Position numbers and translations under genes: made by a program
Notes under the pieces: model-generated
Told to the model about the DNA's origin: nothing
The model's database searches: none
Seen by the model: the letters and a program-made list of their open reading frames with translations, nothing else
In this document: positions 57,313 to 64,000 of the stretch, piece after piece
Position numbering within the stretch: the stretch's first letter is position 1
How the letters are laid out: each line of letters starts with the position of its first letter
Source of the DNA: Flavobacterium rakeshii
GTDB lineage: Bacteria; Bacteroidota; Bacteroidia; Flavobacteriales; Flavobacteriaceae
Assembly: GCF_009741375.1 (NCBI RefSeq)
Contig: NZ_WOWP01000001.1
Coordinates: forward strand, 124,001-188,000
Length of the DNA: 64,000 nt
Direction of reading: 5' to 3'

Positions 57313-57339
57313 AAAAAGGAAGCTTATAGCTTCCTTTTT
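57313..57339 (-). terminator. Terminator after the DUF3592 gene (copy 2 of the 27-bp hairpin)
   Basis: Exactly the same 27 bases as at 56706-56732, with an A-run/T-run on both sides, 5 bp past the stop at 57344. Confidence 0.9.
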
Positions 57340-57343
57340 GTAT

Positions 57344-57790
57344 TTATTTCCAATCGTAATAAGCTATTAATGCCCCAATTATACTAAAAAACAATATTGC
57401 CAGATTATAATAATCAAACTTATTATCAATAACTGATTTATGAGGCTTTTGAGGGTTATAATACACCTTTACTTTTTTCCCTTCAACAAATCTTTCATTA
57501 GGTACTATCTGATATTTTAAGGAACTGCTAAATATTAAGTTTTGAGTATGACTGTCGTTATTCTGATAATGTTTACCATCTACTGAATATTCATAAACAA
57601 CATAGTTTCTCCAATATCCGTCAGTATCTTTTTTATCCCGTTCTACGGTATTTCTTATTATCATGCCTTCGGTAGTTTTCCATTTCTTTATAGTAACTTC
57701 ATAAAAATAGAATATTACTCCCAGAACGATAAAAGGAAATATTATAAATGCCAGTCCGACATAAAGTTGCGGTTCCTGTTCAAAAAACAC
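57344..57790 (-). CDS. DUF3592 membrane protein
   Basis: 148 aa from a GTG start overlapping the upstream stop (TAGTG). Two TM segments (about 10-30 and 127-145) flank an extracytoplasmic domain with YRNYVVYEYSVDGKHYQN-like pattern (here YWRNYVVYEYSVDGKHY) and KVKVYYNPQKPHKSVI, the DUF3592 signature. Function unknown. Translationally coupled to the sulfur transporter pair. Confidence 0.85.
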   Translation of the reverse strand: MFFEQEPQLYVGLAFIIFPFIVLGVIFYFYEVTIKKWKTTEGMIIRNTVERDKKDTDGYWRNYVVYEYSVDGKHYQNNDSHTQNLIFSSSLKYQIVPNERFVEGKKVKVYYNPQKPHKSVIDNKFDYYNLAILFFSIIGALIAYYDWK

Positions 57791-58203
57791 TAATGCGGTA
57801 ATTTATTCCTTAATAGTCCATACAGGTAAGTCCCTACAAGAGCGCCAAGCAGCACTACCCCTATTCCGTAAAAACCTGCTCCTATAAGTATGAATATTGG
57901 GCCCGGGCATGTACCTATAAGTCCCCATCCTAAACCAAACAGTATACCCCCTGTCATGTAGTTAGTAAAACCTTTATCCTTATTAGGAATTACAATAGGC
58001 TGTCCCGTTATATCTTTTACATTATTGCGTTTAATAAGCTGTATGCCCACTACCCCAACGACAACGGCTGTCATTATTATGCCGAACATGTGGAACGACT
58101 GAAAGTGGAACATTTCGTATATACGGTACCATGAAACGGCTTCTGATTTGGTAAGTACAATACCAAATACTAATCCAACCAGTAAATATTTTAGGAATTT
58201 CAT
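57790..58203 (-). CDS. YeeE/YedE family sulfur transporter, second half (DUF6691-type)
   Basis: 137 aa with four TM segments. Contains GGILFGLGWGLIGTCPGP (shown here as seen, about 91-108), the half-repeat motif with the conserved Cys of YeeE/YedE (TsuA-like) thiosulfate/sulfur-compound transporters. It follows the first half gene by 7 bp; together they supply the two pseudo-symmetric halves. Confidence 0.88.
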   Translation of the reverse strand: MKFLKYLLVGLVFGIVLTKSEAVSWYRIYEMFHFQSFHMFGIIMTAVVVGVVGIQLIKRNNVKDITGQPIVIPNKDKGFTNYMTGGILFGLGWGLIGTCPGPIFILIGAGFYGIGVVLLGALVGTYLYGLLRNKLPH

Positions 58204-58210
58204 GTTTCTG

Positions 58211-58771
58211 TTAGTTTAAAATTAATGGTAACAGCAGCCACGACATTATAAGGCCACCAATAAAAAATCCGATAACAGCAATAAGCGAAGGCAACTGCAG
58301 GTTACTTAACCCCGATATGGCATGCCCCGATGTACATCCGCCGGCATAACGCGTACCAAAACCTACCAGTATACCACCCAGAAGCAGTATTAAAAGTATT
58401 TTAGGCGACTGCAGCGCTTCGGGACTAACAAGCGCATCGGGCAATAGTTTACCATTAGGCTCATCTATATTCATTTGCCTCAGCTCTACCACTGTTTGCG
58501 GGTTAAGGCTTACGCCACTGCCATCACTAAGGTAATGTGTAGCTATAAATCCGCCCAGCATGGCACCAAGCACTACTGTAAGATTCCAGCGTTGTGTTTT
58601 CCAGTCAAACTTAAAGAAATCGGCTGTTTTGCCTGCTCCCATTACAGTACACATAGTACGCAGGTTAGACGACATCCCGAAGTTTTTACCAAAATAAATA
58701 AGAGCCAGCATTACTGTCCCAATCAAAAAGCCGGAAACATACCACGGCCATGTACCATAAAAACTATACAT
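58211..58771 (-). CDS. YeeE/YedE family sulfur transporter, first half
   Basis: 186 aa with about five TM segments. The key motif GFGTRYAGGCTSGHAISG (about 138-155) matches the Cys-containing loop of YeeE/YedE transporters of thiosulfate or related sulfur species. Usually accompanied by a rhodanese or persulfide dioxygenase; none is here. First gene of a run of three or four on the minus strand. Confidence 0.9.
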   Translation of the reverse strand: MYSFYGTWPWYVSGFLIGTVMLALIYFGKNFGMSSNLRTMCTVMGAGKTADFFKFDWKTQRWNLTVVLGAMLGGFIATHYLSDGSGVSLNPQTVVELRQMNIDEPNGKLLPDALVSPEALQSPKILLILLLGGILVGFGTRYAGGCTSGHAISGLSNLQLPSLIAVIGFFIGGLIMSWLLLPLILN

Positions 58772-58794
58772 AATGGTGTTTTTTCAAATTTTTA

Positions 58795-58802
58795 CAAAAA
58801 TA
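58795..58802 (-). promoter_or_regulatory. -7 promoter box for the YeeE/YedE genes
   Basis: TATTTTTG on the minus strand, 24 bp before the ATG; no clear -33. Confidence 0.4.
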
Positions 58803-58862
58803 GCAATTTAGAGTTTTTAACCTACATATAGTGTATAGCTTCTTAAAACATAAAATTTCCCT

Positions 58863-58870
58863 TACCTTTG
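58863..58870 (+). promoter_or_regulatory. -7 promoter box for the 151-aa lipoprotein
   Basis: TACCTTTG, 22 bp before the ATG at 58893; divergent from the transporter promoter. Confidence 0.5.
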
Positions 58871-58892
58871 GGGTGCATTTCAACTACTTTTT

Positions 58893-59348
58893 ATGAAAAA
58901 AATATTCCTTACCATAGTATTGGCTGCCTTTGCCGCATCGTGCATAAGTACGCGCAATACCATAAAAAATATTGATAATACTGCCAGGATGCCTAACCTC
59001 TCTAAAGAGCGTACCTTTATTATTACCGAAACGGCACAAAATAACAAATACGGTTACGACCAGGACTGGCCTGTTAACCTTGGTTTCCTTCCGGTACAAA
59101 CTGCCGAGATTAACGTAAAGCGCTATTTTGACGCTCTTACCGGACCAAAGGGACAAAAAATAACTTATACAAAACAGGAAGCCTGTTGCCCGTTCCCGTC
59201 TGAAAGGAACAGTATGGGTGCCGGACTACTGGATGTGTATGAAGTAACCTGGGACGGACTGGCAACTCCCGTAAAAATATACATTAACCTTTATGAAAAA
59301 GGGAAGATAATGGCCCCTGCCGGATTTGGCATAAAGGAATTAAAATAA
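58893..59348 (+). CDS. Conserved lipoprotein upstream of kdsA
   Basis: 151 aa. Signal MKKIFLTIVLAAFAASC (Cys17), followed by ISTRN. The mature part has GFLPVQTAEINVKRYFDALTG and CCPFPSE, with a Cys pair. It resembles short flavobacterial lipoproteins that databases sometimes label as KDO-8-phosphate synthase because of the neighbouring gene; it has no aldolase motif and I do not accept that function. Role unknown. Separated from kdsA by a terminator. Confidence 0.75.
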   Translation: MKKIFLTIVLAAFAASCISTRNTIKNIDNTARMPNLSKERTFIITETAQNNKYGYDQDWPVNLGFLPVQTAEINVKRYFDALTGPKGQKITYTKQEACCPFPSERNSMGAGLLDVYEVTWDGLATPVKIYINLYEKGKIMAPAGFGIKELK

Positions 59349-59352
59349 CCGT

Positions 59353-59385
59353 AAAAGCCTTAGTGTACTACTAAGGCTTTTATTT
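59353..59385 (+). terminator. Terminator before kdsA
   Basis: Stem AAAAGCCTTAGT / ACTAAGGCTTTT with loop GTACT, then T-rich. Confidence 0.88.
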
Positions 59386-59387
59386 TT

Positions 59388-59395
59388 TATCTTTG
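59388..59395 (+). promoter_or_regulatory. -7 promoter box for kdsA
   Basis: TATCTTTG 20 bp before the kdsA ATG, directly after the terminator hairpin; the -33 region would fall in the hairpin. Confidence 0.5.
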
Positions 59396-59415
59396 CACCA
59401 CAAATTTCAGTATCT

Positions 59416-60234
59416 ATGAACTTACAGAATATACCTCAGATAAAACATACCGACAGCGGCAACTTTTTTGTACTTGCCGGGCCTTGTGCCATTGAAGGTG
59501 AAGATATGGCGCTTCGCATTGCCGAAAAACTGGTTGGGATTACCGACAGGCTACAGATTCCTTATGTGTTTAAAGGATCGTTCAAAAAAGCTAACCGTTC
59601 CCGCATAGACAGCTTTACAGGCATAGGCGATGAAAAAGCCCTTAAAATACTTCAAAAGGTATCGCAAACTTTTGGCGTACCTACCGTTACTGATATTCAT
59701 GAAAATGAAGATGCGGCAAAAGCTGCCGAGTATGTGGATGTACTGCAAATACCTGCCTTTTTGGTTAGACAAACTGATCTTGTGGTTGCTGCTGCCGAAA
59801 CCGGTAAAACAGTAAACCTTAAAAAGGGTCAGTTTATGAGCCCGGAAAGCATGAAACATGCCGTACAAAAGGTATTGGATTGTAATAACGAAAATGTAAT
59901 GGTTACAGACAGGGGAACTATGTTTGGTTACCAGGACATGATTGTTGATTACAGAGGCATTCCTACCATGAAACAGTTTGCCTCTACTGTGCTGGATGTT
60001 ACTCACTCCCTACAGCAGCCTAACCAGTCTACCGGAGTTACCGGAGGTAGGCCTGACATGATTGAAACCATCGCAAAAGCCGGTATAGCGGTTGGTGTAG
60101 ATGGAATTTTTATTGAAACTCACTTTGATCCTGCTAATGCAAAAAGTGATGGTGCTAACATGCTGCACCTTGATTACTTTGAAGGTTTAATGGAAAGGCT
60201 TGTAGCGATCAGAAAAACGATCAACAACTTTTAA
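59416..60234 (+). CDS. kdsA: 3-deoxy-8-phosphooctulonate (KDO-8-P) synthase
   Basis: 272 aa. KdsA joins phosphoenolpyruvate and arabinose 5-phosphate to make KDO-8-P for lipopolysaccharide. Landmarks: VLAGPCAIEGED, FKGSFKKANRSRIDSFTG (about 54-71, PEP site), TDIHE, QIPAFLVRQTDL, KKGQFMSPESM, MVTDRGTMFGY and FIETHFDPANAKSDGANML. Full length. Confidence 0.97.
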   Translation: MNLQNIPQIKHTDSGNFFVLAGPCAIEGEDMALRIAEKLVGITDRLQIPYVFKGSFKKANRSRIDSFTGIGDEKALKILQKVSQTFGVPTVTDIHENEDAAKAAEYVDVLQIPAFLVRQTDLVVAAAETGKTVNLKKGQFMSPESMKHAVQKVLDCNNENVMVTDRGTMFGYQDMIVDYRGIPTMKQFASTVLDVTHSLQQPNQSTGVTGGRPDMIETIAKAGIAVGVDGIFIETHFDPANAKSDGANMLHLDYFEGLMERLVAIRKTINNF

Positions 60235-60260
60235 TACCTTATTTTTTTAATTATTTTATC

Positions 60261-61121
60261 GTGAAACAACCATTATTACTGGTTGTACTATCTTTTTGTG
60301 TTTTTTCACAGTACACCTTTTCCCAGGAACTAGCAACAGCCCCTGAAAAATACACAGCTCACAACAAAGGAAAATTTTTCGTCCTTTGGGGAGGAAACAG
60401 AGAATCCTTCTCAAAGTCAGACATTAACTTTTCGGGACCGGGGTATAACTTTACCCTACAGGACGTAGAAGCGCATGACAAACCTAAAGGATGGCATGTA
60501 GACTATGTTAACCCTACTAAAATGACAATACCGCAAACAAACCTGCGCGTGGGTTATTTTATTAGCGACCATTACAGCATTTCACTTGGTGTAGACCACA
60601 TGAAGTATGTAATGAGCCAAAACCAGGTAGCCAATATTAACGGTTATGTGGACATGGACGAAAGTCAGCCGGGTTCAGCATTTAACGGTATATATAACAA
60701 TGTACCGATTACCCTTACGGAAGATTTCCTGACATTTGAACATACAGACGGACTAAACTATGTAAACGTTGAGTTTGCCCGTGTAGACGATATTTCAAAA
60801 TATTTAGGCATTACCAATACTGATAAGTTTCAGGTAAATATTACCGAAGGTATTGGCGGAGGTATTTTATATCCTAAAACTAATGCAAAGGTACTTGGTA
60901 TGGACAGGCACGACGATTTCCATATCTCAGGTTATGGTGTAGCGGCTAAAGCAGGTATTAATCTAACCTTTTTTAAATACTTTTTTATACAGGGAGAATT
61001 TAAAAGCGGTTACATAGATATGCATGATATCCGTACTACCCATTCGGGTGCCGACAGGGCTTCACAACATTTTACATTCTTCCAGAGAATAATAGCTGTA
61101 GGCGGTATCTTCAGGATATAA
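60261..61121 (+). CDS. Outer-membrane beta-barrel protein of unknown function
   Basis: 286 aa from a GTG start. Signal peptide LLLVVLSFCVFSQYTFSQ. Alternating amphipathic strands and an end at AVGGIFRI fit a small outer-membrane barrel. LRVGYFISDHYSISLGVDHMKYVM and GAKAGINLTFFKYFFIQGEFK-like strands are visible (seen as AAKAGINLTFFKYF). No transport or enzyme motif. 27 bp after kdsA, possibly on the same transcript, and followed by a terminator. Confidence 0.78.
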   Translation: MKQPLLLVVLSFCVFSQYTFSQELATAPEKYTAHNKGKFFVLWGGNRESFSKSDINFSGPGYNFTLQDVEAHDKPKGWHVDYVNPTKMTIPQTNLRVGYFISDHYSISLGVDHMKYVMSQNQVANINGYVDMDESQPGSAFNGIYNNVPITLTEDFLTFEHTDGLNYVNVEFARVDDISKYLGITNTDKFQVNITEGIGGGILYPKTNAKVLGMDRHDDFHISGYGVAAKAGINLTFFKYFFIQGEFKSGYIDMHDIRTTHSGADRASQHFTFFQRIIAVGGIFRI

Positions 61122-61144
61122 AACCTATACTATTTATAATACAG

Positions 61145-61172
61145 GCGCTCCTTTTACAGGAGCGCTTTTTTT
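61145..61172 (+). terminator. Terminator after the outer-membrane protein gene
   Basis: Stem GCGCTCCT / AGGAGCGC, loop TTTAC, followed by seven T. Confidence 0.9.
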
Positions 61173-61209
61173 ATTCCCCTACCTCTCTTAATGATTTTTG
61201 AATATTTAT

Positions 61210-61239
61210 TTGGTAATTTCAGAAAACATATTAACTTTG
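61210..61239 (+). promoter_or_regulatory. Promoter of the membrane-protein / HTH operon
   Basis: TTG (61210-61212), exactly 19 bases, TAACTTTG (61232-61239). The -7 box shares six bases with the left arm of the palindrome at 61234-61250, so a bound repressor would block it. Confidence 0.75.
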
Positions 61240-61250
61240 TATTTCAAAGT
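61234..61250. promoter_or_regulatory. Operator-like palindrome, site 1
   Basis: ACTTTG-TATTT-CAAAGT, a perfect 6-bp inverted repeat with 5-base spacer, overlapping the -7 box, 8 bp before the ATG at 61259. Recurs upstream of the genes at 62208 and 62913. Confidence 0.75.
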
Positions 61251-61258
61251 ACTTTAAT

Positions 61259-61852
61259 ATGGAAAACTACATAAAGGACATTCAGGATATAAAAAAGATG
61301 ATGGACAGGTCGTCACAATTCCTTTCCCTTAGCGGAATATCGGGAATTATGGCAGGAGTTTATGCACTGGCCGGAGCTTATTTAGCACATCATGTTGCCG
61401 AAGAAAAATATACTCTTGAAAGTTTAACCTTTAAGTACATGCTGTTAATTGCTGCTTCAGTATTAATACTATCTGTTACAACAGCACTATTGCTTACTTT
61501 GAAAAAAGCCCGTAAGAGCGGGGATTTGATTTGGAGCTCTACGTCAAAACGACTGTTGGCTAACTTTATGATTCCGCTTTGTACTGGAGGTATTTTTGCA
61601 CTGTTATTAATTAAGAATCATTACTATGGTCTTATAGCTCCTATTACACTGATTTTTTACGGACTATCGTGTGTAAATGCCAGTAAATATACATTGAGAG
61701 ATGTACGCTATTTAGGTTTAACAATGATAATTATAGGCTTATTTGCCACGTGGTTTATGGGTTACGGTATTGAGTTTTGGGCACTGGGTTTTGGAGGATG
61801 CCATATAGTATATGGAACCGTGATGCATTTTAAATATGACCGAAAACAGTAA
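61259..61852 (+). CDS. Four- to six-TM membrane protein paired with a winged-helix regulator
   Basis: 197 aa. N-terminal soluble helix (MENYIKDIQDIKKMMDRSSQFLSLSG), then TM segments at about 27-47, 60-82, 98-115, 117-135, 143-162 and 170-188. The stop is 2 bp before the TTG start of the regulator, so the two are likely coupled. Pairing of this kind of membrane protein with an HTH protein is common in flavobacteria; whether it senses or is merely controlled is unknown. Confidence 0.78.
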   Translation: MENYIKDIQDIKKMMDRSSQFLSLSGISGIMAGVYALAGAYLAHHVAEEKYTLESLTFKYMLLIAASVLILSVTTALLLTLKKARKSGDLIWSSTSKRLLANFMIPLCTGGIFALLLIKNHYYGLIAPITLIFYGLSCVNASKYTLRDVRYLGLTMIIIGLFATWFMGYGIEFWALGFGGCHIVYGTVMHFKYDRKQ

Positions 61853-61854
61853 GT

Positions 61855-62151
61855 TTGAAGAATATATTACAACATATAAATAAGGCTTTTGACCACAGGA
61901 TACGTCTCGGCATCATGTCGGTACTTGTGGTAAATGAGTATGCCGATTTTACAACGCTTAAAGAGTTACTGGGGGTTACAGACGGTAACCTTGCCAGCCA
62001 TGCTAAAGCACTTGAAAGTGAAAACTATATAACTATTGAAAAGCAGTTTATAGGCAAAAAACCTAATACCCGCTATATAGCAACTAAAGAAGGTCGTAAG
62101 GCTTTTAAAGATCATATTGATGCCCTGGAAAAATTAATCCAGAAAAAATAA
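61855..62151 (+). CDS. Winged-helix transcriptional regulator (HTH_34 type)
   Basis: 98 aa from a TTG start. Winged helix: FDHRIRLGIMSVLVVNEYADFTTLKELLGVTDGNLASHAKALESENYITIEKQ is the core (about 13-64), with recognition helix around DGNLASHAKALE and wing KKPNTRYIATKEG. MarR/ArsR-like size, no effector domain. It is the natural candidate for binding ACTTTG-N5-CAAAGT, found before its own operon and two following genes; this link is inferred. Confidence 0.88.
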   Translation: MKNILQHINKAFDHRIRLGIMSVLVVNEYADFTTLKELLGVTDGNLASHAKALESENYITIEKQFIGKKPNTRYIATKEGRKAFKDHIDALEKLIQKK

Positions 62152-62172
62152 ACCATATTTTTTTACCCATTC

Positions 62173-62189
62173 ACTTTGAAAAACAAAGT
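62173..62189. promoter_or_regulatory. Operator-like palindrome, site 2
   Basis: ACTTTG-AAAAA-CAAAGT, same arms and spacing as site 1, 18 bp before the ATG at 62208. The overlapping -7 box is degenerate (TCACTTTG). Confidence 0.7.
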
Positions 62190-62207
62190 ACTTTTAAAAT
62201 AAGAAAA

Positions 62208-62864
62208 ATGAAAACATTAAAGTCGGTAATTAACGATCAGTTCAGGAACAACGCCCTCCTGATAACCATGGCATGCTTTGCCGTTTGTTTATTGATAACC
62301 AGAGTAGCCATTGCACGATCTGAATTTTATTTCTTTTTAGCCTGGAACATCTTTTTAGCTTATGTGCCATTAGGAATAACAGGATACATGATAGACAGGC
62401 CACACCTTATAGAGAAGAGACACTATTTTTACCCCCTTTTCTTTGCCTGGCTCATGTTCCTGCCTAATGCGCCTTATATAATTACAGATTTTATCCATCT
62501 AAAAAGAGAAACAAGTATACCGGTTTGGTTTGATGTACTGTTACTGATAAGTTTTTCCCTTAGCGGATTGCTTTTTGGCATCAAGTCAATGAAACATATG
62601 TTCCTAATGCTTGCCGTAAGGTTCAATTATTTTATGACTTGGGGGCTTATGCTCGTAATTAGCTTTTTAGCAGGCTTTGGTATCTATTTGGGGCGCTTTT
62701 TACGCTATAACAGTTGGGATATATTACATAAACCTTTAGAGCTTATACAATGTATATTTGAGAGTTTAACGGTTTGTCCTGAATGCAAAACGTCATGGGG
62801 AATGACAGTAGGCTTTGGCGTATTTATGTTTCTGGCTTTTATTATGTACCCCGAGGCAGAATAA
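62208..62864 (+). CDS. DUF1361 membrane protein
   Basis: 218 aa with about six TM segments. The DUF1361 landmarks are FLPNAPYIITDFIHL (about 86-100) and GIYLGRFLRYNSWD (about 162-175). Function of the family is unknown. Preceded by the same palindrome as the HTH operon. An unusual CPEC motif with two cysteines lies near the C-terminus. Confidence 0.88.
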   Translation: MKTLKSVINDQFRNNALLITMACFAVCLLITRVAIARSEFYFFLAWNIFLAYVPLGITGYMIDRPHLIEKRHYFYPLFFAWLMFLPNAPYIITDFIHLKRETSIPVWFDVLLLISFSLSGLLFGIKSMKHMFLMLAVRFNYFMTWGLMLVISFLAGFGIYLGRFLRYNSWDILHKPLELIQCIFESLTVCPECKTSWGMTVGFGVFMFLAFIMYPEAE

Positions 62865-62880
62865 AAAAATTTACAAATCT

Positions 62881-62897
62881 ACTTTGAATTTCAAAGT
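62881..62897. promoter_or_regulatory. Operator-like palindrome, site 3
   Basis: ACTTTG-AATTT-CAAAGT, 15 bp before the ATG at 62913. Same arms and spacing as sites 1 and 2. Confidence 0.7.
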
Positions 62898-62912
62898 AAA
62901 AAAAGACACACT

Positions 62913-63335
62913 ATGAAAACATTAGCACTAATAACAGGCTTTACAGAAAAGCCGAAACACGATATAACACTGGAAGATTTAATAAGCTACCCAAAAGGCA
63001 GTTTAGGTAACACCCTTGGCAGGTTTCTGTTTGACAACAGCAATGAAACCTACCCTATACCTGAGAAACAGGATATACTAAGGATACTCATAAATAAAGA
63101 TGTAAACAATAGGGAAGAGATTGCCATGCATTACTACCTGTTAGGAAACGGAGATCTAAGTATTGTTACTGTATTCTCTGCCATTACAGGCTTATTGTTG
63201 AGTCCGCTGGCACTACCCTATTTCATAAGGAGATACAAAGAAGGTAAGCAGGCATTAAGGTTTTATGACCTTGATTATTTCAGGATGCTGCATTTGCCGT
63301 TACAAAGGATAAAAGACACATTTTTAATACAGTAA
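62913..63335 (+). CDS. Unknown protein of the palindrome regulon
   Basis: 140 aa, soluble N-terminal part and one hydrophobic stretch (about 88-107, VTVFSAITGLLLSPLALPYF). The pattern YPKGSLGNTLGRFLFDN is faintly like the start of Coq4-type proteins, but the His/Asp metal motif of Coq4 is absent, so I give no function. Shares the operator-like palindrome. The next gene starts 3 bp after its stop. Confidence 0.7.
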   Translation: MKTLALITGFTEKPKHDITLEDLISYPKGSLGNTLGRFLFDNSNETYPIPEKQDILRILINKDVNNREEIAMHYYLLGNGDLSIVTVFSAITGLLLSPLALPYFIRRYKEGKQALRFYDLDYFRMLHLPLQRIKDTFLIQ

Positions 63336-63338
63336 TTA

Positions 63339-63659
63339 ATGACAACCACACCTTCAACCAAAACCATAATAATTGTAATACTGCCAATGGTTGTCCTTAC
63401 CGCAACCCTTAGTATTGGTACTACCCTACTGTTCTACTCGCTGCATTTGGATAAAGAGAGTTTTAACGAACATTATCGCAGCGGGTTCCTGTGGGGAGTT
63501 GCTATGCTAAACACAGTGGTTGTATTGTTGCTCTTAATCCTTTCGTCCTTTTACAGGCCAACAGTAAACCTGTGGCGAAATGTGTTAACACTGGCAAATG
63601 TACCTCCGGCTATTGTTTACCTGCTTTATTTCTCTTCAACATTTCCTTATAAGCCATAA
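63339..63659 (+). CDS. Small three-TM membrane protein
   Basis: 106 aa with hydrophobic segments at about 8-30, 47-66 and 82-100. No family recognised. Likely co-transcribed with the genes on both sides (3 bp gaps). Confidence 0.7.
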   Translation: MTTTPSTKTIIIVILPMVVLTATLSIGTTLLFYSLHLDKESFNEHYRSGFLWGVAMLNTVVVLLLLILSSFYRPTVNLWRNVLTLANVPPAIVYLLYFSSTFPYKP

Positions 63660-63662
63660 GTC

Positions 63663-64000
63663 ATGCAAACAGCAAGTACAAACCAAGTGCTCGAAGCAGT
63701 ACAACTTATATGCGAACTCTGTAAAAAAACAGCAGCAATAACGTTTACCATAGCCGTACCATTATTCATAACCAGCTTTATAACAGCACATAACCCAATA
63801 ATATCAGTAATACAAAACAGTAAAGCAAGCCATAATAACGATATATCATTAATACTAATAACCGTAAGTTTCATATTCATAATAATTGCAACACTAATAA
63901 ATGGCATTATACTTTTTATAGCGCTAATAATAGCATTAAGCAGTAAAGGCTATAGTAAAAAGGTATTGTGTTCAATGGCATACATGCTTATAAATATTCC
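63663..64000 (+). CDS. Membrane protein, partial (runs off window end)
   Basis: 112 codons are visible from the ATG at 63663, 3 bp after the previous stop. Two or three hydrophobic segments (about 24-40, 61-80 and possibly 82-92, ending near IALSSKGYSKK). No family recognised. Not listed as a complete frame because the stop is outside the window. Confidence 0.7.
   Translation, partial: MQTASTNQVLEAVQLICELCKKTAAITFTIAVPLFITSFITAHNPIISVIQNSKASHNNDISLILITVSFIFIIIATLINGIILFIALIIALSSKGYSKKVLCSMAYMLINI

Noticed and set aside
58893..59348. Calling this lipoprotein a KDO-8-phosphate synthase
   Set aside because: No aldolase motif and a lipoprotein signal; the true kdsA is the next gene.
59551..60006. 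151-aa minus-strand frame within kdsA
   Set aside because: Antisense to conserved KdsA active-site segments.
62913..63335. Coq4-like protein
   Set aside because: Only a short YPKGSLG-type similarity; the conserved His/Asp motif is missing and Bacteroidota use menaquinone.

Overview
The window reads as chromosomal DNA of a Bacteroidota, most likely a Flavobacterium-like member of the Flavobacteriaceae. The evidence is AT-rich DNA, TAnnTTTG-type -7 promoter boxes, SusC/SusD genes, lipoproteins with flavobacterial surface-export signals, a C-terminal type IX secretion sorting domain, and flavobacterial gene order (recN, DUF4835, coaBC, omega subunit, bamD; folP, DUF1599, DoxX-like, TlpA-like, tpiA; prmA, clpS). 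I found no tRNA, rRNA, CRISPR array, insertion sequence or prophage.

Layout. 1-3141: start of a giant secreted multidomain adhesin on the minus strand, cut by the window edge. 3.4-5.5 kb: two unrelated enoyl-ACP reductases, FabI and FabV, side by side. 5.6-10.5 kb: minus-strand operon bamD, rpoZ-like, coaBC, DUF4835, recN. 10.6-12.6 kb: DUF6913, dapA, ferritin. 12.6-15.3 kb: a 5'-nucleotidase split into two genes in reversed domain order, then two small envelope proteins. 15.3-19.8 kb: DKNYY lipoprotein, ligA, a DUF6495-type gene, and the rpsF-rpsR-rplI operon. 20-25.6 kb: LytTR response regulator, priA, a DUF2147 protein, a YihY-type membrane protein, nadC. 25.7-27.2 kb: a tandem family of three small membrane proteins. 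27.3-33.3 kb: rlmH, folP, DUF1599, DoxX-like, an ABC permease, a TlpA-like thioredoxin, tpiA. 33.5-38.8 kb: a 1310-aa choice-of-anchor I protein and a phosphate-selective-type porin. 38.9-42.4 kb: prmA, clpS, a sulfatase, a lipocalin-like surface lipoprotein.

42.7-56.7 kb is a compact polysaccharide utilisation locus. It holds a membrane-spanning sensor/regulator (beta-propeller, Y_Y_Y, one TM, LuxR-type HTH), SusC, SusD, a PKD plus duplicated-domain glycan-binding lipoprotein, a PKD-GH16 lipoprotein, a GH3 beta-glucosidase and a second, minimal GH16. The enzyme set predicts use of a beta-1,3(/1,6)-glucan such as laminarin. The residues after each lipoprotein cysteine suggest that SusD, the binding protein and the large GH16 sit on the cell surface, while GH3 and the small GH16 are periplasmic.

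56.7-61.1 kb: a small lipoprotein bracketed by two identical 27-bp hairpin terminators, a DUF3592 protein, a two-gene YeeE/YedE sulfur transporter, a lipoprotein, kdsA and an outer-membrane protein. 61.2-64 kb: six small genes (one cut by the window edge), mostly membrane proteins, with a winged-helix regulator. Three of the transcription units start with the same 17-bp palindrome ACTTTG-N5-CAAAGT, which in the first overlaps the -7 box. This looks like an autoregulated, uncharacterised membrane-protein regulon and is the best candidate here for something undescribed.
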